Shown in pieces: positions 1 through 7,378 of a stretch of DNA of 18,453 nt. Within the stretch, counting starts at the first letter, position 1. Each line of letters starts with the position of its first letter. The stretch comes from CAZJRB01 sp964547995 (lineage in GTDB: Bacteria > Planctomycetota > Planctomycetia > Pirellulales > Thermoguttaceae): positions 1 to 18,453 of the forward strand of contig CAZJRB010000135.1 in the NCBI GenBank assembly GCA_964547995.1, given 5' to 3'. Made by a program: the position numbers and the translations under genes. The notes beneath the pieces were generated by a model. It ran no database searches, was not told where the DNA came from, and saw only the letters and a program-made list of their open reading frames with translations.

Positions 1-767
1 TCACCAGCCGGGGCGGCAGGAGCAGCACCGCCGCCGGGAACCGCAAACGGATCGGGCTCGGCCGCCGGAGCGGCAGGTTCGCCGGGTGCGGCCGGGGCAC
101 CGGCAGGCGCTCCTGGGACGGCAAACGGATCGGGCTCAGCGGCAGCGGGTTCTGTGGCAGCGGGTTCTGCGGCAGGCGCGCCTACCGCGGGTTCACCACC
201 AGGCGCGGTGGTGGGAGGCTCCGTAGGCGGGGCGCCGGGAGCAGCAAAGGGATCGGCATCCGGCGCGGGCGTATCCATTTCAACCGGTTCGTCCGGTGCG
301 CCTTTAGATTGTTCTATCGTTACCTGATCTTGTTCCTGCCGGACCTGTTCGTAGCGCTTGCGGTGGCGTTTCTCGGCATCTTTCAACGCAGCCATGCGCG
401 CTTTCACGCGGTGTTCCTCCAGGATCAGGCGATTACCGCCTTGGACTCGTTCGAGCGACTTGGCGACGCTGTAGATCTTGTTCAGATCGGAACTTTCGAG
501 ATTGGACCCCTTCTCGAAATCCTGTCCCGCTTCCGTTTCACGCCCCAGCTTGAGGAAAGTCAATCCGCGGAAGTAGTAACATCGCGGATCGTTCGACCCG
601 CCTTCAATGGCGTTTGTCAGGTACTCATGCGCCTTGACGTAGTCTCCCGCGAAGTACGCATGGACTCCGGTTCCGTACATTTGTCCCAACAGGGGGTTTT
701 GGGCGTGGGCTGATACAGCCAAGGCCACCACCGCCCCTCCGACGAGCAGGGCAATACTCCGAGACAT
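1..767 (-). CDS. Secreted TPR protein with Ala/Pro-rich tail (partial, 3' end outside window)
   Basis: Reading leftward from the ATG at 767-765 gives an open frame of at least 255 codons that runs off the window start without a stop. The N-terminus MSRSIALLVGGAVVALAVSA followed by HAQNP is a clear Sec signal peptide with an AHA-Q cleavage site. Residues about 30-110 read as tetratricopeptide helices (GVHAYFAGDYVKAHEYLTNA, then a DPRCYYFRGLTFLKLGRE unit). A charged Lys/Arg/Glu stretch follows at about 120-150, then a low-complexity Ala/Pro/Glu/Gly tail containing DPFAAPGAP, DPFAVPGAP and DPFAVPGGG. The start is supported by AAGGAG nine bases upstream. The product is probably exported and may act as a scaffold in the periplasm or cell envelope; this is inference. 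I recognise no enzyme domain. The low-complexity tail is also visible as repeated DNA around 40-70, 115-145 and 240-255. Confidence 0.8.
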   Translation of the reverse strand, partial: MSRSIALLVGGAVVALAVSAHAQNPLLGQMYGTGVHAYFAGDYVKAHEYLTNAIEGGSNDPRCYYFRGLTFLKLGRETEAGQDFEKGSNLESSDLNKIYSVAKSLERVQGGNRLILEEHRVKARMAALKDAEKRHRKRYEQVRQEQDQVTIEQSKGAPDEPVEMDTPAPDADPFAAPGAPPTEPPTTAPGGEPAVGAPAAEPAATEPAAAEPDPFAVPGAPAGAPAAPGEPAAPAAEPDPFAVPGGGAAPAAPAG

Positions 768-1078
768 GAGATTAGGCTCCTTCTCTTGCGAATAGGGCGG
801 GAATGGTGTGCGGTTTATGCACAGATTCCCCCCACAGAATGCGTTACCGTGCGCCCCCACTATGATAGGCGCTAAGACTGATCGTAATTCGTCGGCCGGA
901 AAAGATCAAGCAAAGTCTCCATATTTACGTGGCATGGGGTGGATCGGCGTGCTGACCGTCACCCCGAAACTTAGCCTTTCTGGGGGGGGGCCTTTAGGCC
1001 GTTATCGGCCTTCTTGTGCCCCAACCCTTTGCCACATAAGATGTTATCTAAATGGCTCGGCTTGCCGGGGCATCGCAT
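768..1078. other. Intergenic spacer without a supported gene
   Basis: This 311-base stretch lies between two leftward genes. It holds the ribosome-binding site of the partial gene at its left end. It also holds an eight-G run at about 983-990 and a small perfect hairpin (AGGCCG, loop TTAT, CGGCCT) at 996-1011. The hairpin sits just past the stop of the propeller gene and could help end its transcription, but no T-run follows it in that direction. I see no convincing small gene. Confidence 0.5.
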
Positions 1079-2383
1079 TCAGGGCTTCGCAATGCAATAG
1101 AGATGGTTTTCCGCCCGGATGTAAATTCGCCCGTGGCTGATCGCCGGCGACGCGTAGCACTCCTCGCCCAACGGGTTCTTGGCGACCACGTCGAACGTCT
1201 CGCCGGGACGTATAACCGTGGTGATCCCTTCGTCGGAGAGGAAATGGACCAGGCCGTCGGCCTCGACCGCCGAAGCGCTGTAATGCGGGCCGATCCGCTC
1301 CATCCAGTGACGTTTGCCGGTCGCCGCTTCAAAGCAGCTTGCGATCCCGCCGTCGGAAACGACGAGGAAGTATTTTCCCCCGCCGCCGATGATCGGCGAA
1401 GGCACGTACGAACAGCCCTTGGTCGTGTGCCACGCGACGTGGGTTTCGGTCACATTGCCGCTGCCGTCGGGTCGGATTCCCATGATGTGGAACTCGGGAA
1501 ATCCGGCCGTCATGAACAACAGCTTGCCGTTGTAGACCAGCGAGGCGACGTACTGCTCGGTCGGGCCGTCGATGATCCAGTGACGGCGGCCGTTGTTGGG
1601 ATCGTAGCTGGCCACGCACAAGCTGCCCGAAAGGACCATCTGCGTGCGGCCGCCGATCTCGCGAATGATCGGCGTGCAGTAACTCCGCGTCTTGTTCTCG
1701 CGCGGCGTCTTCCACACCGTCTTGCCGTCTTCTTTTTTTAGCGCGATGAGGTAGGAATCGCCGTCGTGGTCGCCGTTTACGATGACCATGTCCTCGAACA
1801 GCACGGGCGAGCTGCTGAAGCCGTGTACGCTCGAAAACCGCCCGGGGCGGACCAGCCATTTCCGATTCCCCTCGAAGTCGTACGCCGCGACCACCATGTT
1901 GCCCGGGGTCGGCGACCTCCAGTTTTTCGGCTCGGGTATGTCTTTTTCGCTGTAGTCCGGTTCGAGAAACGTCGCGTAGACCAGCTTGCCGTCGGTTGCG
2001 GGAGTGCTCGATGCGTGGTTGTTCAGGCGGTGGTGCTTTTCAAGCGGCGAGCGAAGGACCGTTTTCTCCCACAAGGTGCGGCCGGTCTTGCGGTCGAGAC
2101 ACAGCAGGATCCGATCGCCCTTGTCTTCGCGGCAGGAGATTGTAAATATCCGGTCGTCCCAGACGATCGGCGAGGCGTGGCCGACACCGGGCACTTCGAC
2201 TTTCCATGCGATGTTCTTCTTTTCCGGCCCGTCCCATTGAGTCGGGATATTTTTCTCCAGGCTCGTCCCGTCGCCCCGCGGCCCACGCCAACAGGGCCAG
2301 TTCTCCCCGTGCGCGACCGCGAGAAAGGAAAAGACCAGTGAAGTTGTAAACAAGCAGATCAACAGGCGGCCAAGGCGTGGCAT
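1079..2383 (-). CDS. Exported PQQ-like beta-propeller repeat protein
   Basis: The 434-residue product starts at the ATG of MPRLGRLLICLFTTSLVF, a signal peptide ending near AHG-E at residue 26. I preferred this start over an in-frame one 48 codons upstream because it creates the signal peptide and has GGAG eight bases before it. The mature N-terminus WPCWRGPRGDGTS is the hallmark opening of a large planctomycete family of outer-membrane/periplasmic PQQ-like propellers (family knowledge). Blade-like repeats follow: ASPIVWDDRIFTIS, LLCLDRKTGRTLWEK, SSTPATDGKLVYATF, YDFEGNRKW, LIALKKEDGKTVWK, SCFEAATGKRHWMER and ASPAISHGRIYIRAENHLYCI. The D..TG/W signatures mark a seven- or eight-bladed WD-like fold. 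No PQQ-ligand set can be assigned, so a dehydrogenase role is unproven; a structural or polysaccharide-related role is equally likely. Confidence 0.9.
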   Translation of the reverse strand: MPRLGRLLICLFTTSLVFSFLAVAHGENWPCWRGPRGDGTSLEKNIPTQWDGPEKKNIAWKVEVPGVGHASPIVWDDRIFTISCREDKGDRILLCLDRKTGRTLWEKTVLRSPLEKHHRLNNHASSTPATDGKLVYATFLEPDYSEKDIPEPKNWRSPTPGNMVVAAYDFEGNRKWLVRPGRFSSVHGFSSSPVLFEDMVIVNGDHDGDSYLIALKKEDGKTVWKTPRENKTRSYCTPIIREIGGRTQMVLSGSLCVASYDPNNGRRHWIIDGPTEQYVASLVYNGKLLFMTAGFPEFHIMGIRPDGSGNVTETHVAWHTTKGCSYVPSPIIGGGGKYFLVVSDGGIASCFEAATGKRHWMERIGPHYSASAVEADGLVHFLSDEGITTVIRPGETFDVVAKNPLGEECYASPAISHGRIYIRAENHLYCIAKP

Positions 2384-2414
2384 GGGAAGACTCCGTTGGG
2401 GCTGGATTGTCCAA

Positions 2415-2462
2415 GGGGCCGCTCGGAAACAACTTCGGCATTTTCCTTGTAAAGCCGCGACC
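2415..2462 (+). repeat. Dispersed repeat, copy A
   Basis: This 48-base stretch beginning GGGGCCGCTCGGAAA and ending TAAAGCCGCGACC matches the reverse complement of 7321-7367 at about 42 of 48 positions, with one single-base gap. It sits about 30 bases upstream of the start codon of the propeller gene. The two copies face each other across about 4.9 kb. The family resembles short intergenic repeats and not a gene. Confidence 0.75.
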
Positions 2463-2788
2463 GGTGGCCGCGCAGAGTCAGGAAAGATGCTGTGCCCCAT
2501 GGTGTTCGACACCGGCACCCGATGCAAGCCCTAATGAAGCGGCACGTTTTCACAGGGTTTCCGCGACCACTTCGCGGCTTTGTACCTGACCTGTTTTTCT
2601 ACCCACTCTGGGCGGAAGGATCGTACTCTCAGAGGATACCACGTATCGACGAATGCCGGATCCGTGCGGCGGCCGACGCCGCGGTGCGCGCCATGAAAGC
2701 CATGCGCGAAGAAGGAATGACTGCGTAGGCGGTGCAGGACCGGTTTTCGGAGTACGGGGAGCCGTAAAACCTGGACTGGGGCGCGCCA
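2463..2788. other. Gene-poor spacer with possible gene remnant
   Basis: No intact gene is supported here. In one plus-strand frame, 2633-2767 reads RIPRIDECRIRAAADAAVRA and then MKAMREEGMTA, a TAG stop at 2726-2728, and in the same frame AVQDRFSEYGEP before TAA. The helical, charged composition on both sides of the stop looks protein-like, so this may be the tail of a decayed gene. I cannot name a family, and chance remains possible. Confidence 0.25.
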
Positions 2789-2817
2789 TTGCCCTCACCT
2801 CTTTCGGGTGGTAGAAT
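2789..2817 (+). promoter_or_regulatory. Sigma70-like promoter of the ATPase-TPR pair
   Basis: TTGCCC at 2789-2794 and TAGAAT at 2812-2817 are separated by exactly 17 bases. The -10 matches five of six consensus positions and the -35 four of six. Predicted transcription start is near 2824, giving a leader of about 40 bases before the ATG at 2866. A short CACC/GGTG inverted repeat lies inside the spacer. Confidence 0.5.
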
Positions 2818-2865
2818 ACTGTTGTTTCAGTGAAAGCACAGGCGCGACCGGCCGGAGCATGTTCC

Positions 2866-4176
2866 ATGAGCGATGCCGATCTCACCCAGCGAGTTTATCG
2901 TGAATTTGGCCCGGGGCCATTGTCCTCGGACCAGGAAGACCTGTACGTCGATCTAGCCGCCGTACGTGGCGACATGGACGCGGTTCGACGGTTGGCAAAA
3001 AGGATTCGCTATGCCGAAGGTGCACCAACCTGTCAAGTGCTTGCGGGGCACAATGGAAGCGGGAAATCGACAGAACTTTTTCGCCTGAAGAGACAACTCG
3101 AAACAAACGATTCGCCGCTCTTCGTCGTCTATGTGACAGCAAAGAAGGGGGACCTGAACGACATCGATTTTCCCGACCTTCTCATTCTTCTCGTCCAGCA
3201 AATGGCCGCACAACTCAAGGAAGACGCGGGAATCACCTTGGCTCCCGGCTACTTTGGGAAACGGCTCGAGCGTCTCAAGGAAATACTTACGTCTGAAATC
3301 AACTTCAACAGTTTTGAGTTAGCGAGCGACTTGGGGAAGATTGGGGGCGAGATCAAGGGGAGCCCAAACGCGCGCTCACGCATCCGGGAACTCTTGGAAC
3401 CCGACACAGGCAACTTACTGAACGCGGCCAATGATGTCATCGGTGAAGCTGTTGCAAAGTTAAACAAGAAAGGCAAGAAGGGGATTGTCATTCTGATGGA
3501 CGACCTCGACAAGATGGTTGTGCGGCAGCATAGCACCGGTTGTGGTACTGATGAATACCTTTTCGTGAACCGTGCGGCGCAATTGACGGCGTTTCGGTGC
3601 CACGTTGTCTATACGATACCCATTTCGCTTGCCTACTCGCATCACGAATCGATGATCAGCAGCAACTACGGCGGTGATGTTCCCGTCGTTCCCATGACTA
3701 AAGTTGCAAAACGCCCGCCAGAATCCGGGCCGGACGAATCCGGGATGGGCAAGTTCGCAGAGATTATTGAACTCCGCCTGAAGAAGGCACAAACAACGAA
3801 AGACGAAGTTTTCGAAAATGACGACGTGCGTAACGAGTTGATTTCTCTCAGCGGCGGTCAGCCTACAGAGTTGATGACACTGGTGCGCGAGGCAATCATT
3901 ACCGATGATTTGCCCATCACGAAAGAGACTCTCAAACGAGCGGTCGTCGAAGGCTGCCGCGAGTATGCCCGGCAACTGCGAGCGGATCATTGGCCCATCA
4001 TCAATCAAATCCGCAAAGACGGCAACTACATTCGAACGAGCCAAACCGAACCGGTGTTTCGTGAACTGCTCAACAGCCGGGCGATACTCCAATACGTCAA
4101 CGATGGCATTTGGTACGGGCTGAACCCAATGGTTGCCAAACTGACGCCCCCGGACAAGGACATTGCTCTTCCATGA
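2866..4176 (+). CDS. P-loop ATPase (STAND/AAA-like) with C-terminal winged-helix-like end
   Basis: The product has 436 residues. I chose the ATG of MSDADLTQ because GGAG lies eight bases upstream; an in-frame GTG at 2830 would add 12 unconvincing residues. A conserved-looking lead (YREFGPGPLSSDQEDLYVDL) precedes the Walker A GHNGSGKST at residues 61-69. The Walker B strand and acidic pair are GIVILMDDLDK (about 206-216). SGGQPTELM (about 340) resembles the lid motif of STAND and Orc-type ATPases. The last about 90 residues end in LLNSRAILQYVNDGIWYGLNP, reminiscent of a winged helix with a 'W..NP' wing. These features suggest an ATP-driven switch; no nuclease, TIR, protease or membrane segment is visible. 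Its stop overlaps the next start as ATGA, so the two proteins are probably made in fixed ratio and act together. Sampled G+C (43% at 3781-3840, 52% at 3301-3360) is below that of the right-hand genes (63% at 17461-17520), hinting at transfer. Function is not established. Confidence 0.85.
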   Translation: MSDADLTQRVYREFGPGPLSSDQEDLYVDLAAVRGDMDAVRRLAKRIRYAEGAPTCQVLAGHNGSGKSTELFRLKRQLETNDSPLFVVYVTAKKGDLNDIDFPDLLILLVQQMAAQLKEDAGITLAPGYFGKRLERLKEILTSEINFNSFELASDLGKIGGEIKGSPNARSRIRELLEPDTGNLLNAANDVIGEAVAKLNKKGKKGIVILMDDLDKMVVRQHSTGCGTDEYLFVNRAAQLTAFRCHVVYTIPISLAYSHHESMISSNYGGDVPVVPMTKVAKRPPESGPDESGMGKFAEIIELRLKKAQTTKDEVFENDDVRNELISLSGGQPTELMTLVREAIITDDLPITKETLKRAVVEGCREYARQLRADHWPIINQIRKDGNYIRTSQTEPVFRELLNSRAILQYVNDGIWYGLNPMVAKLTPPDKDIALP

Positions 4177-5732
4177 CGCCTCCGAACCCATCTACGTCCG
4201 TTGGGGTTGAGTCTGGCGAGACTCAGCGGCAGGCGGCTGAACTTGCGGCGATGCAACGGATGATCGACGCCTCGCGCGATTGTTTCTCGTTGAGCGTCGC
4301 CGTGTGCAACAGCCCCGCACTGCGGGACTATCTGATAGGGGATCTGTGCAAGTCGTTTCCCGCCGTTCGGACCGTTACGGTCCCGGCAGAAACCGTGGAT
4401 GTCTTCGGGCACGTTGTAGAGGAAGTCGACGATTCTGCACTTGCAGGTCTTTTCGTAGTCAACCTTGAAGCATCTATCCACTCTACTGAGGAAGACCACC
4501 CGACCATCCGGTCGCTCAACGCGTCGCGGGAACTTTGGGAACGGACGTTCCGTTGCCCCGTCGTGTTCTGGCTCCCCGAGTATGCTGCGACGCTCCTATC
4601 GATACACGCCCGCGATTTCTGGCGATACCGCAGCCACCGCTTCGAGTTCGTCTCCGAACAAGCGAGTGCCGCGGCCGGACTGAACGATCGCTCATCGGAC
4701 AATATCGGATTGGCCACAGAACTTTCTGCTGAAGAGAAGCAGTTTCGGATTGCGGAACTCGAACAGCGGATCGAGGACGTCGGAGAGGACCCGCCGAAGA
4801 ACCTTGCCATTCACACGGCAGTCTGGCTTAGGGAACTAGGCTTGCTCTACAGGTTCGTTGGTGACCTCGATAGAGCCGAACAGATGTTCCGCAGGGCGCT
4901 CGAGATTGAAGAACGATTCGGCCAGGAGGAAGGTATGGCCAGGAATTACGGCAATCTCGGGGCAGTCTATTACGGCCGTGGCGACCTTGACGAGGCTGAA
5001 CAGATGCACCGCGACGCCTTGCAGATTAACGAACGACTCGGTCGGCAGGAAGGTATGGCCGGTAACTACTGCAATCTCGGGGCAGTCTATGCAACTCGTG
5101 GTGACCTCAACCGGGCCGAAGAGATGTGCCGTAAAGCCCTGGAGATTAGCAAACGACTTGGCCGGAAGGTGGACATCGCCGATGATTACCACAATCTTGC
5201 CACGGTCTATCTGAATCAGGGTAACCCTGATCAGGCGGAAGAAACTCTACTCAAGGCCCTCGAAATGCACGAACAACTCGGCCGGAAGGAGAGGATGGCG
5301 ATCGATTATTCCAACCTCAGTATGATTTATGAGACTCGTGGCGACCTCGACCGAACCGAACAAATGTGCCGCAAATCCCTGGAGATTAACAAACAACTCG
5401 GTGCGAAGGAAGGCATGGCTAACAACTACAGCAATCTGGGGGTGGTCTATCAAACTCGTGGTGACCTGGATCAGGCCGAAGAGATGCACCGCAAATCTCT
5501 GGAGATTAACAAACAACTTGGTTTCAAGGAACATGTGGCCGGGAATTGTCAGAATTTGGGAATAATAGCGGAAAAACGGGGCGAGATTTCGCGAGCGACG
5601 GAGCTATGGACGAAAGCTCGCGACTTGCTTGCAGAAATCGGAATCGCACGTCGAGTCGAGCAGATACAAAAGATGCTGGATAGTCTTCAACGGACTGGTC
5701 CAGCGTCCGTCAAAGTGATCAGATGTGAGTGA
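4173..5732 (+). CDS. TPR-array protein with P-loop-less NTPase-like N-terminal domain
   Basis: The 519-residue product begins at the ATG that overlaps the ATPase stop (ATGA), so translational coupling sets the start. Residues about 25-160 form an alpha/beta domain: CFSLSVAVCNSPALRDYL, TVTVPAE, a Walker-B-like strand ALAGLFVVNLE, then RCPVVFWLPEYAATLL and DFWRYRSHRFEFV. The strand order resembles an AAA/STAND core, but the first loop is CNSPAL and has no GxxxxGK[ST], so it probably cannot bind ATP by the usual route (inference). A helical linker (about 183-228) leads to six 40-residue TPR units (residues 230-469, type GDLDxAEExxRKALEINKxL) and a partial seventh. Such repeats usually bind peptides or partner proteins. 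The likely job is sensing or scaffolding for the upstream ATPase. No effector domain is seen. It ends directly against the convergent lipoprotein gene. Confidence 0.85.
   Translation: MTPPNPSTSVGVESGETQRQAAELAAMQRMIDASRDCFSLSVAVCNSPALRDYLIGDLCKSFPAVRTVTVPAETVDVFGHVVEEVDDSALAGLFVVNLEASIHSTEEDHPTIRSLNASRELWERTFRCPVVFWLPEYAATLLSIHARDFWRYRSHRFEFVSEQASAAAGLNDRSSDNIGLATELSAEEKQFRIAELEQRIEDVGEDPPKNLAIHTAVWLRELGLLYRFVGDLDRAEQMFRRALEIEERFGQEEGMARNYGNLGAVYYGRGDLDEAEQMHRDALQINERLGRQEGMAGNYCNLGAVYATRGDLNRAEEMCRKALEISKRLGRKVDIADDYHNLATVYLNQGNPDQAEETLLKALEMHEQLGRKERMAIDYSNLSMIYETRGDLDRTEQMCRKSLEINKQLGAKEGMANNYSNLGVVYQTRGDLDQAEEMHRKSLEINKQLGFKEHVAGNCQNLGIIAEKRGEISRATELWTKARDLLAEIGIARRVEQIQKMLDSLQRTGPASVKVIRCE
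4860..5579 (+). repeat. Six in-phase 120-bp tandem repeats encoding TPR units
   Basis: Units begin at 4860, 4980, 5100, 5220, 5340 and 5460 with GG(T/C)GACCT or close variants, at an exact 120-base spacing; a diverged seventh starts at 5580. Each encodes 40 residues. Stretches such as CTGGAGATTAACAAACAACT recur almost unchanged between units five and six, so similarity is at the DNA as well as the protein level. This points to growth by unequal duplication. Confidence 0.9.
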
Positions 5733-7019
5733 CTACTGCGAATCTTCTTCCTCCGGCTTGATCAACTGGCGGAAGGGCAGCCGCTCGCTGGCGAGGCGCT
5801 CCAAGGTGACTTCGGTGACCTCGCCGGGGGCCAACCGGCGAAGGCTCTTGGCGATGAACGGGTGATCGCTCGGGTCGAAACGGCCGCGCCGGGCCACGAG
5901 CACCTGGCGGGCGACCAGGGCCAATTCGTCGAGCCCCGCCGCCTGGCAGCCGGAGGCGAACTCCGCGAGCACGTCGTCCGAGACCCGGCCTTGGAGTATC
6001 TTTTCCCACGCGGGCAAGACGCGCTCGGTGAGCGTGAGAAATGCGGCGATGACCCGTTGATCGGTCCCCTGATACGCCCGCCACCGGAAGGGATCGTGCC
6101 GGCGGGCCTCGGCGAAATGGGGTGCGGGCTTCTCGGACCAGCGAGGATTACGGTTGACGCTGACGGTGCCGAGTTCGATCTTCTCGCCGTCGGCCTCCAT
6201 TTCGCGGGCCAGGAACGCAAAGCCGATTTCGTAGTGTGCCCAGGCGTTTTGCGGCCAGACGGCCACGGCCTCTTCGTATTGCTTCATCGCGGCATCACGA
6301 TCGCCCTGATCGAACAGTTCAACGCCCCGGGCGACGCTTTGCCCGCCTTGCTTGATGACGGCGCTGGCCTGGCCGTGCATTCCGGCGAAGACGCCGCGGA
6401 TCTGCTCGCCGGGATCGGGGCACTGTCGCGTCAGGGCCAGCAGGATGGCCGCGCGCTGGGCTTCACCCGCGCTGAGAAGAAAGCCGACATGGATGATGGT
6501 CATGCCCGGATCGCCCGGCGCAACCTCGTAGGTCGCTTGCCAGAAATACGGATTGTGCTCGACCAGTGCATCGACGTCGAACGCCAGCCAGAGCGCAGTC
6601 GGTTCCTCGAGATTGACACAGTCGCGCAGCGTGCGGGTGTTCTTGAGAAATTCCTCGATGCCGGGAAAGGGCCGGTTGTTGGACTTGGCGAGGTTGTCGA
6701 GCACGATCGAGGCGAAAGTCCATCCGGCACGGCGGGCCTGGTCCAGTGTCTCGGCCGGGTCGTCGGGGATCTGCGACCAGGAGTCGGGCTCCTGCGGCTC
6801 TCGAGACTGCCTGGGACCTTGCGAGTGTTCGAGCCCGGGCAGCACGGATTCGGCCGCCGGTTCCTCCGGGCACGAAGCGGCCGGCGGCCCGGCCGTCGTG
6901 TTTGCCGGGATGTTCCGCTTCAATGGGATACCCCGGTCGGTACATCCGGCGCAGGCCAGCAGGGCGAAGCTCAGGAGCACCGCGTCCCGCGTGCGGAGTG
7001 CCGTTCTTCTGCAAAGCAT
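5733..7019 (-). CDS. Lipoprotein with TPR segment, unknown function
   Basis: The start is taken at the ATG of MLCRRTALRTRDAVLLSF (7019), giving 428 residues; a longer in-frame start would bury the signal sequence. The hydrophobic segment ends LLACAGCTDRG, giving two possible lipobox cysteines (LLAC or CAGC), so the protein is probably lipid-anchored. A Pro/Glu-rich linker follows. Then comes a domain with WTFASIVLDNLAKSN and ALWLAFDVDALVEHNPYFW, which I do not recognise. A TPR unit GVELFDQGDRDAAMKQYEEA with AWAHYEIGFAFL lies in the second half. The C-terminal part (HDPFRWRAYQGTDQRVIAAF onwards) is helical. It faces the ATPase-TPR pair and touches its end without any spacer, so a functional tie is not implied. 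Confidence 0.8.
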   Translation of the reverse strand: MLCRRTALRTRDAVLLSFALLACAGCTDRGIPLKRNIPANTTAGPPAASCPEEPAAESVLPGLEHSQGPRQSREPQEPDSWSQIPDDPAETLDQARRAGWTFASIVLDNLAKSNNRPFPGIEEFLKNTRTLRDCVNLEEPTALWLAFDVDALVEHNPYFWQATYEVAPGDPGMTIIHVGFLLSAGEAQRAAILLALTRQCPDPGEQIRGVFAGMHGQASAVIKQGGQSVARGVELFDQGDRDAAMKQYEEAVAVWPQNAWAHYEIGFAFLAREMEADGEKIELGTVSVNRNPRWSEKPAPHFAEARRHDPFRWRAYQGTDQRVIAAFLTLTERVLPAWEKILQGRVSDDVLAEFASGCQAAGLDELALVARQVLVARRGRFDPSDHPFIAKSLRRLAPGEVTEVTLERLASERLPFRQLIKPEEEDSQ

Positions 7020-7068
7020 TCGGTCTTTCCCGTCGGGAGAAAATCCATGAGGACACGCAACCTTGTGT

Positions 7069-7097
7069 ATTGTACTGTATGGATCGACGGGAAGCAA
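7069..7097 (-). promoter_or_regulatory. Putative promoter of the lipoprotein gene
   Basis: On the minus strand TTGCTT (7097-7092) and TACAAT (7074-7069) are 17 bases apart. The -10 matches five of six consensus positions, the -35 only three. The predicted start near 7062 would leave a leader of about 40 bases before the ATG at 7019. Confidence 0.4.
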
Positions 7098-7121
7098 TCC
7101 ATCGGAACGTAAGGCCGTAAC

Positions 7122-7317
7122 CGTTGGTCGCGCCGAACACCGGTGGCGGTGGTGTTGGGCAACGTTTGGCGCGACCAACGAGGCTGTGACTTTTTGTAGG
7201 GAATGCCCTCTGTGGCGTTCCGAAACCCGGAAAACACGCTCGTTGCTGCTTCCCGGAACGCCACAGAGGGCGTTCCCTACAGACTGAACGTGTCAAACGC
7301 CAAAAAGTCACAGCCTC
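7122..7317. repeat. Nested inverted-repeat element (MITE- or REP-like)
   Basis: Three arm pairs are visible. CGTTGGTCGCGCCgaac at 7122-7138 pairs with 7164-7180 (16 of 17). GAGGCTGTGACTTTTTG at 7180-7196 pairs perfectly with 7301-7317. The 28-base arm starting TGTAGGGAATGCCC at 7195-7222 pairs with 7254-7281 (27 of 28). The last two share an outer/inner order, so 7180-7222 can fold on 7254-7317 with one 19-base bulge. No transposase is encoded. It lies between two leftward genes and may end transcription from the MFS gene, but its nested structure suggests a non-autonomous mobile or REP-type repeat. Confidence 0.75.
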
Positions 7318-7320
7318 AAC

Positions 7321-7367
7321 GGTCGCGGCTTTATAGGCCAATGGCGAAGTTATTTCCGAGCGGCCCC
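7321..7367 (-). repeat. Dispersed repeat, copy B
   Basis: The minus strand of this 47-base stretch reads GGGGCCGCTCGGAAAT and ends TATAAAGCCGCGACC, matching copy A at 2415-2462 in inverted orientation. It starts four bases after the nested inverted repeat and ends 11 bases before the stop codon of the MFS gene, so the two repeats may form one composite element. Confidence 0.75.
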
Positions 7368-7378
7368 TATGTCGGTCG

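Noticed and set aside
309..713. Plus-strand 134-codon frame at the left edge
   Set aside because: It is the complement of the partial TPR protein, which has a signal peptide, RBS and repeat motifs.
983..1011. Eight-G run with small hairpin as a rho-independent terminator
   Set aside because: No T-run follows the stem in the direction of the leftward gene.
1052..1741. Plus-strand frame over the propeller gene
   Set aside because: The opposite strand has the signal peptide and propeller repeats; this frame has none.
3460..4191. 243-codon antisense frame over the ATPase gene
   Set aside because: The plus strand carries Walker A and B motifs and a coupled downstream gene.
4860..5579. CRISPR-like periodic repeats
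   Set aside because: The 120-base period is coding TPR units in frame; there are no short identical repeats with unique spacers.
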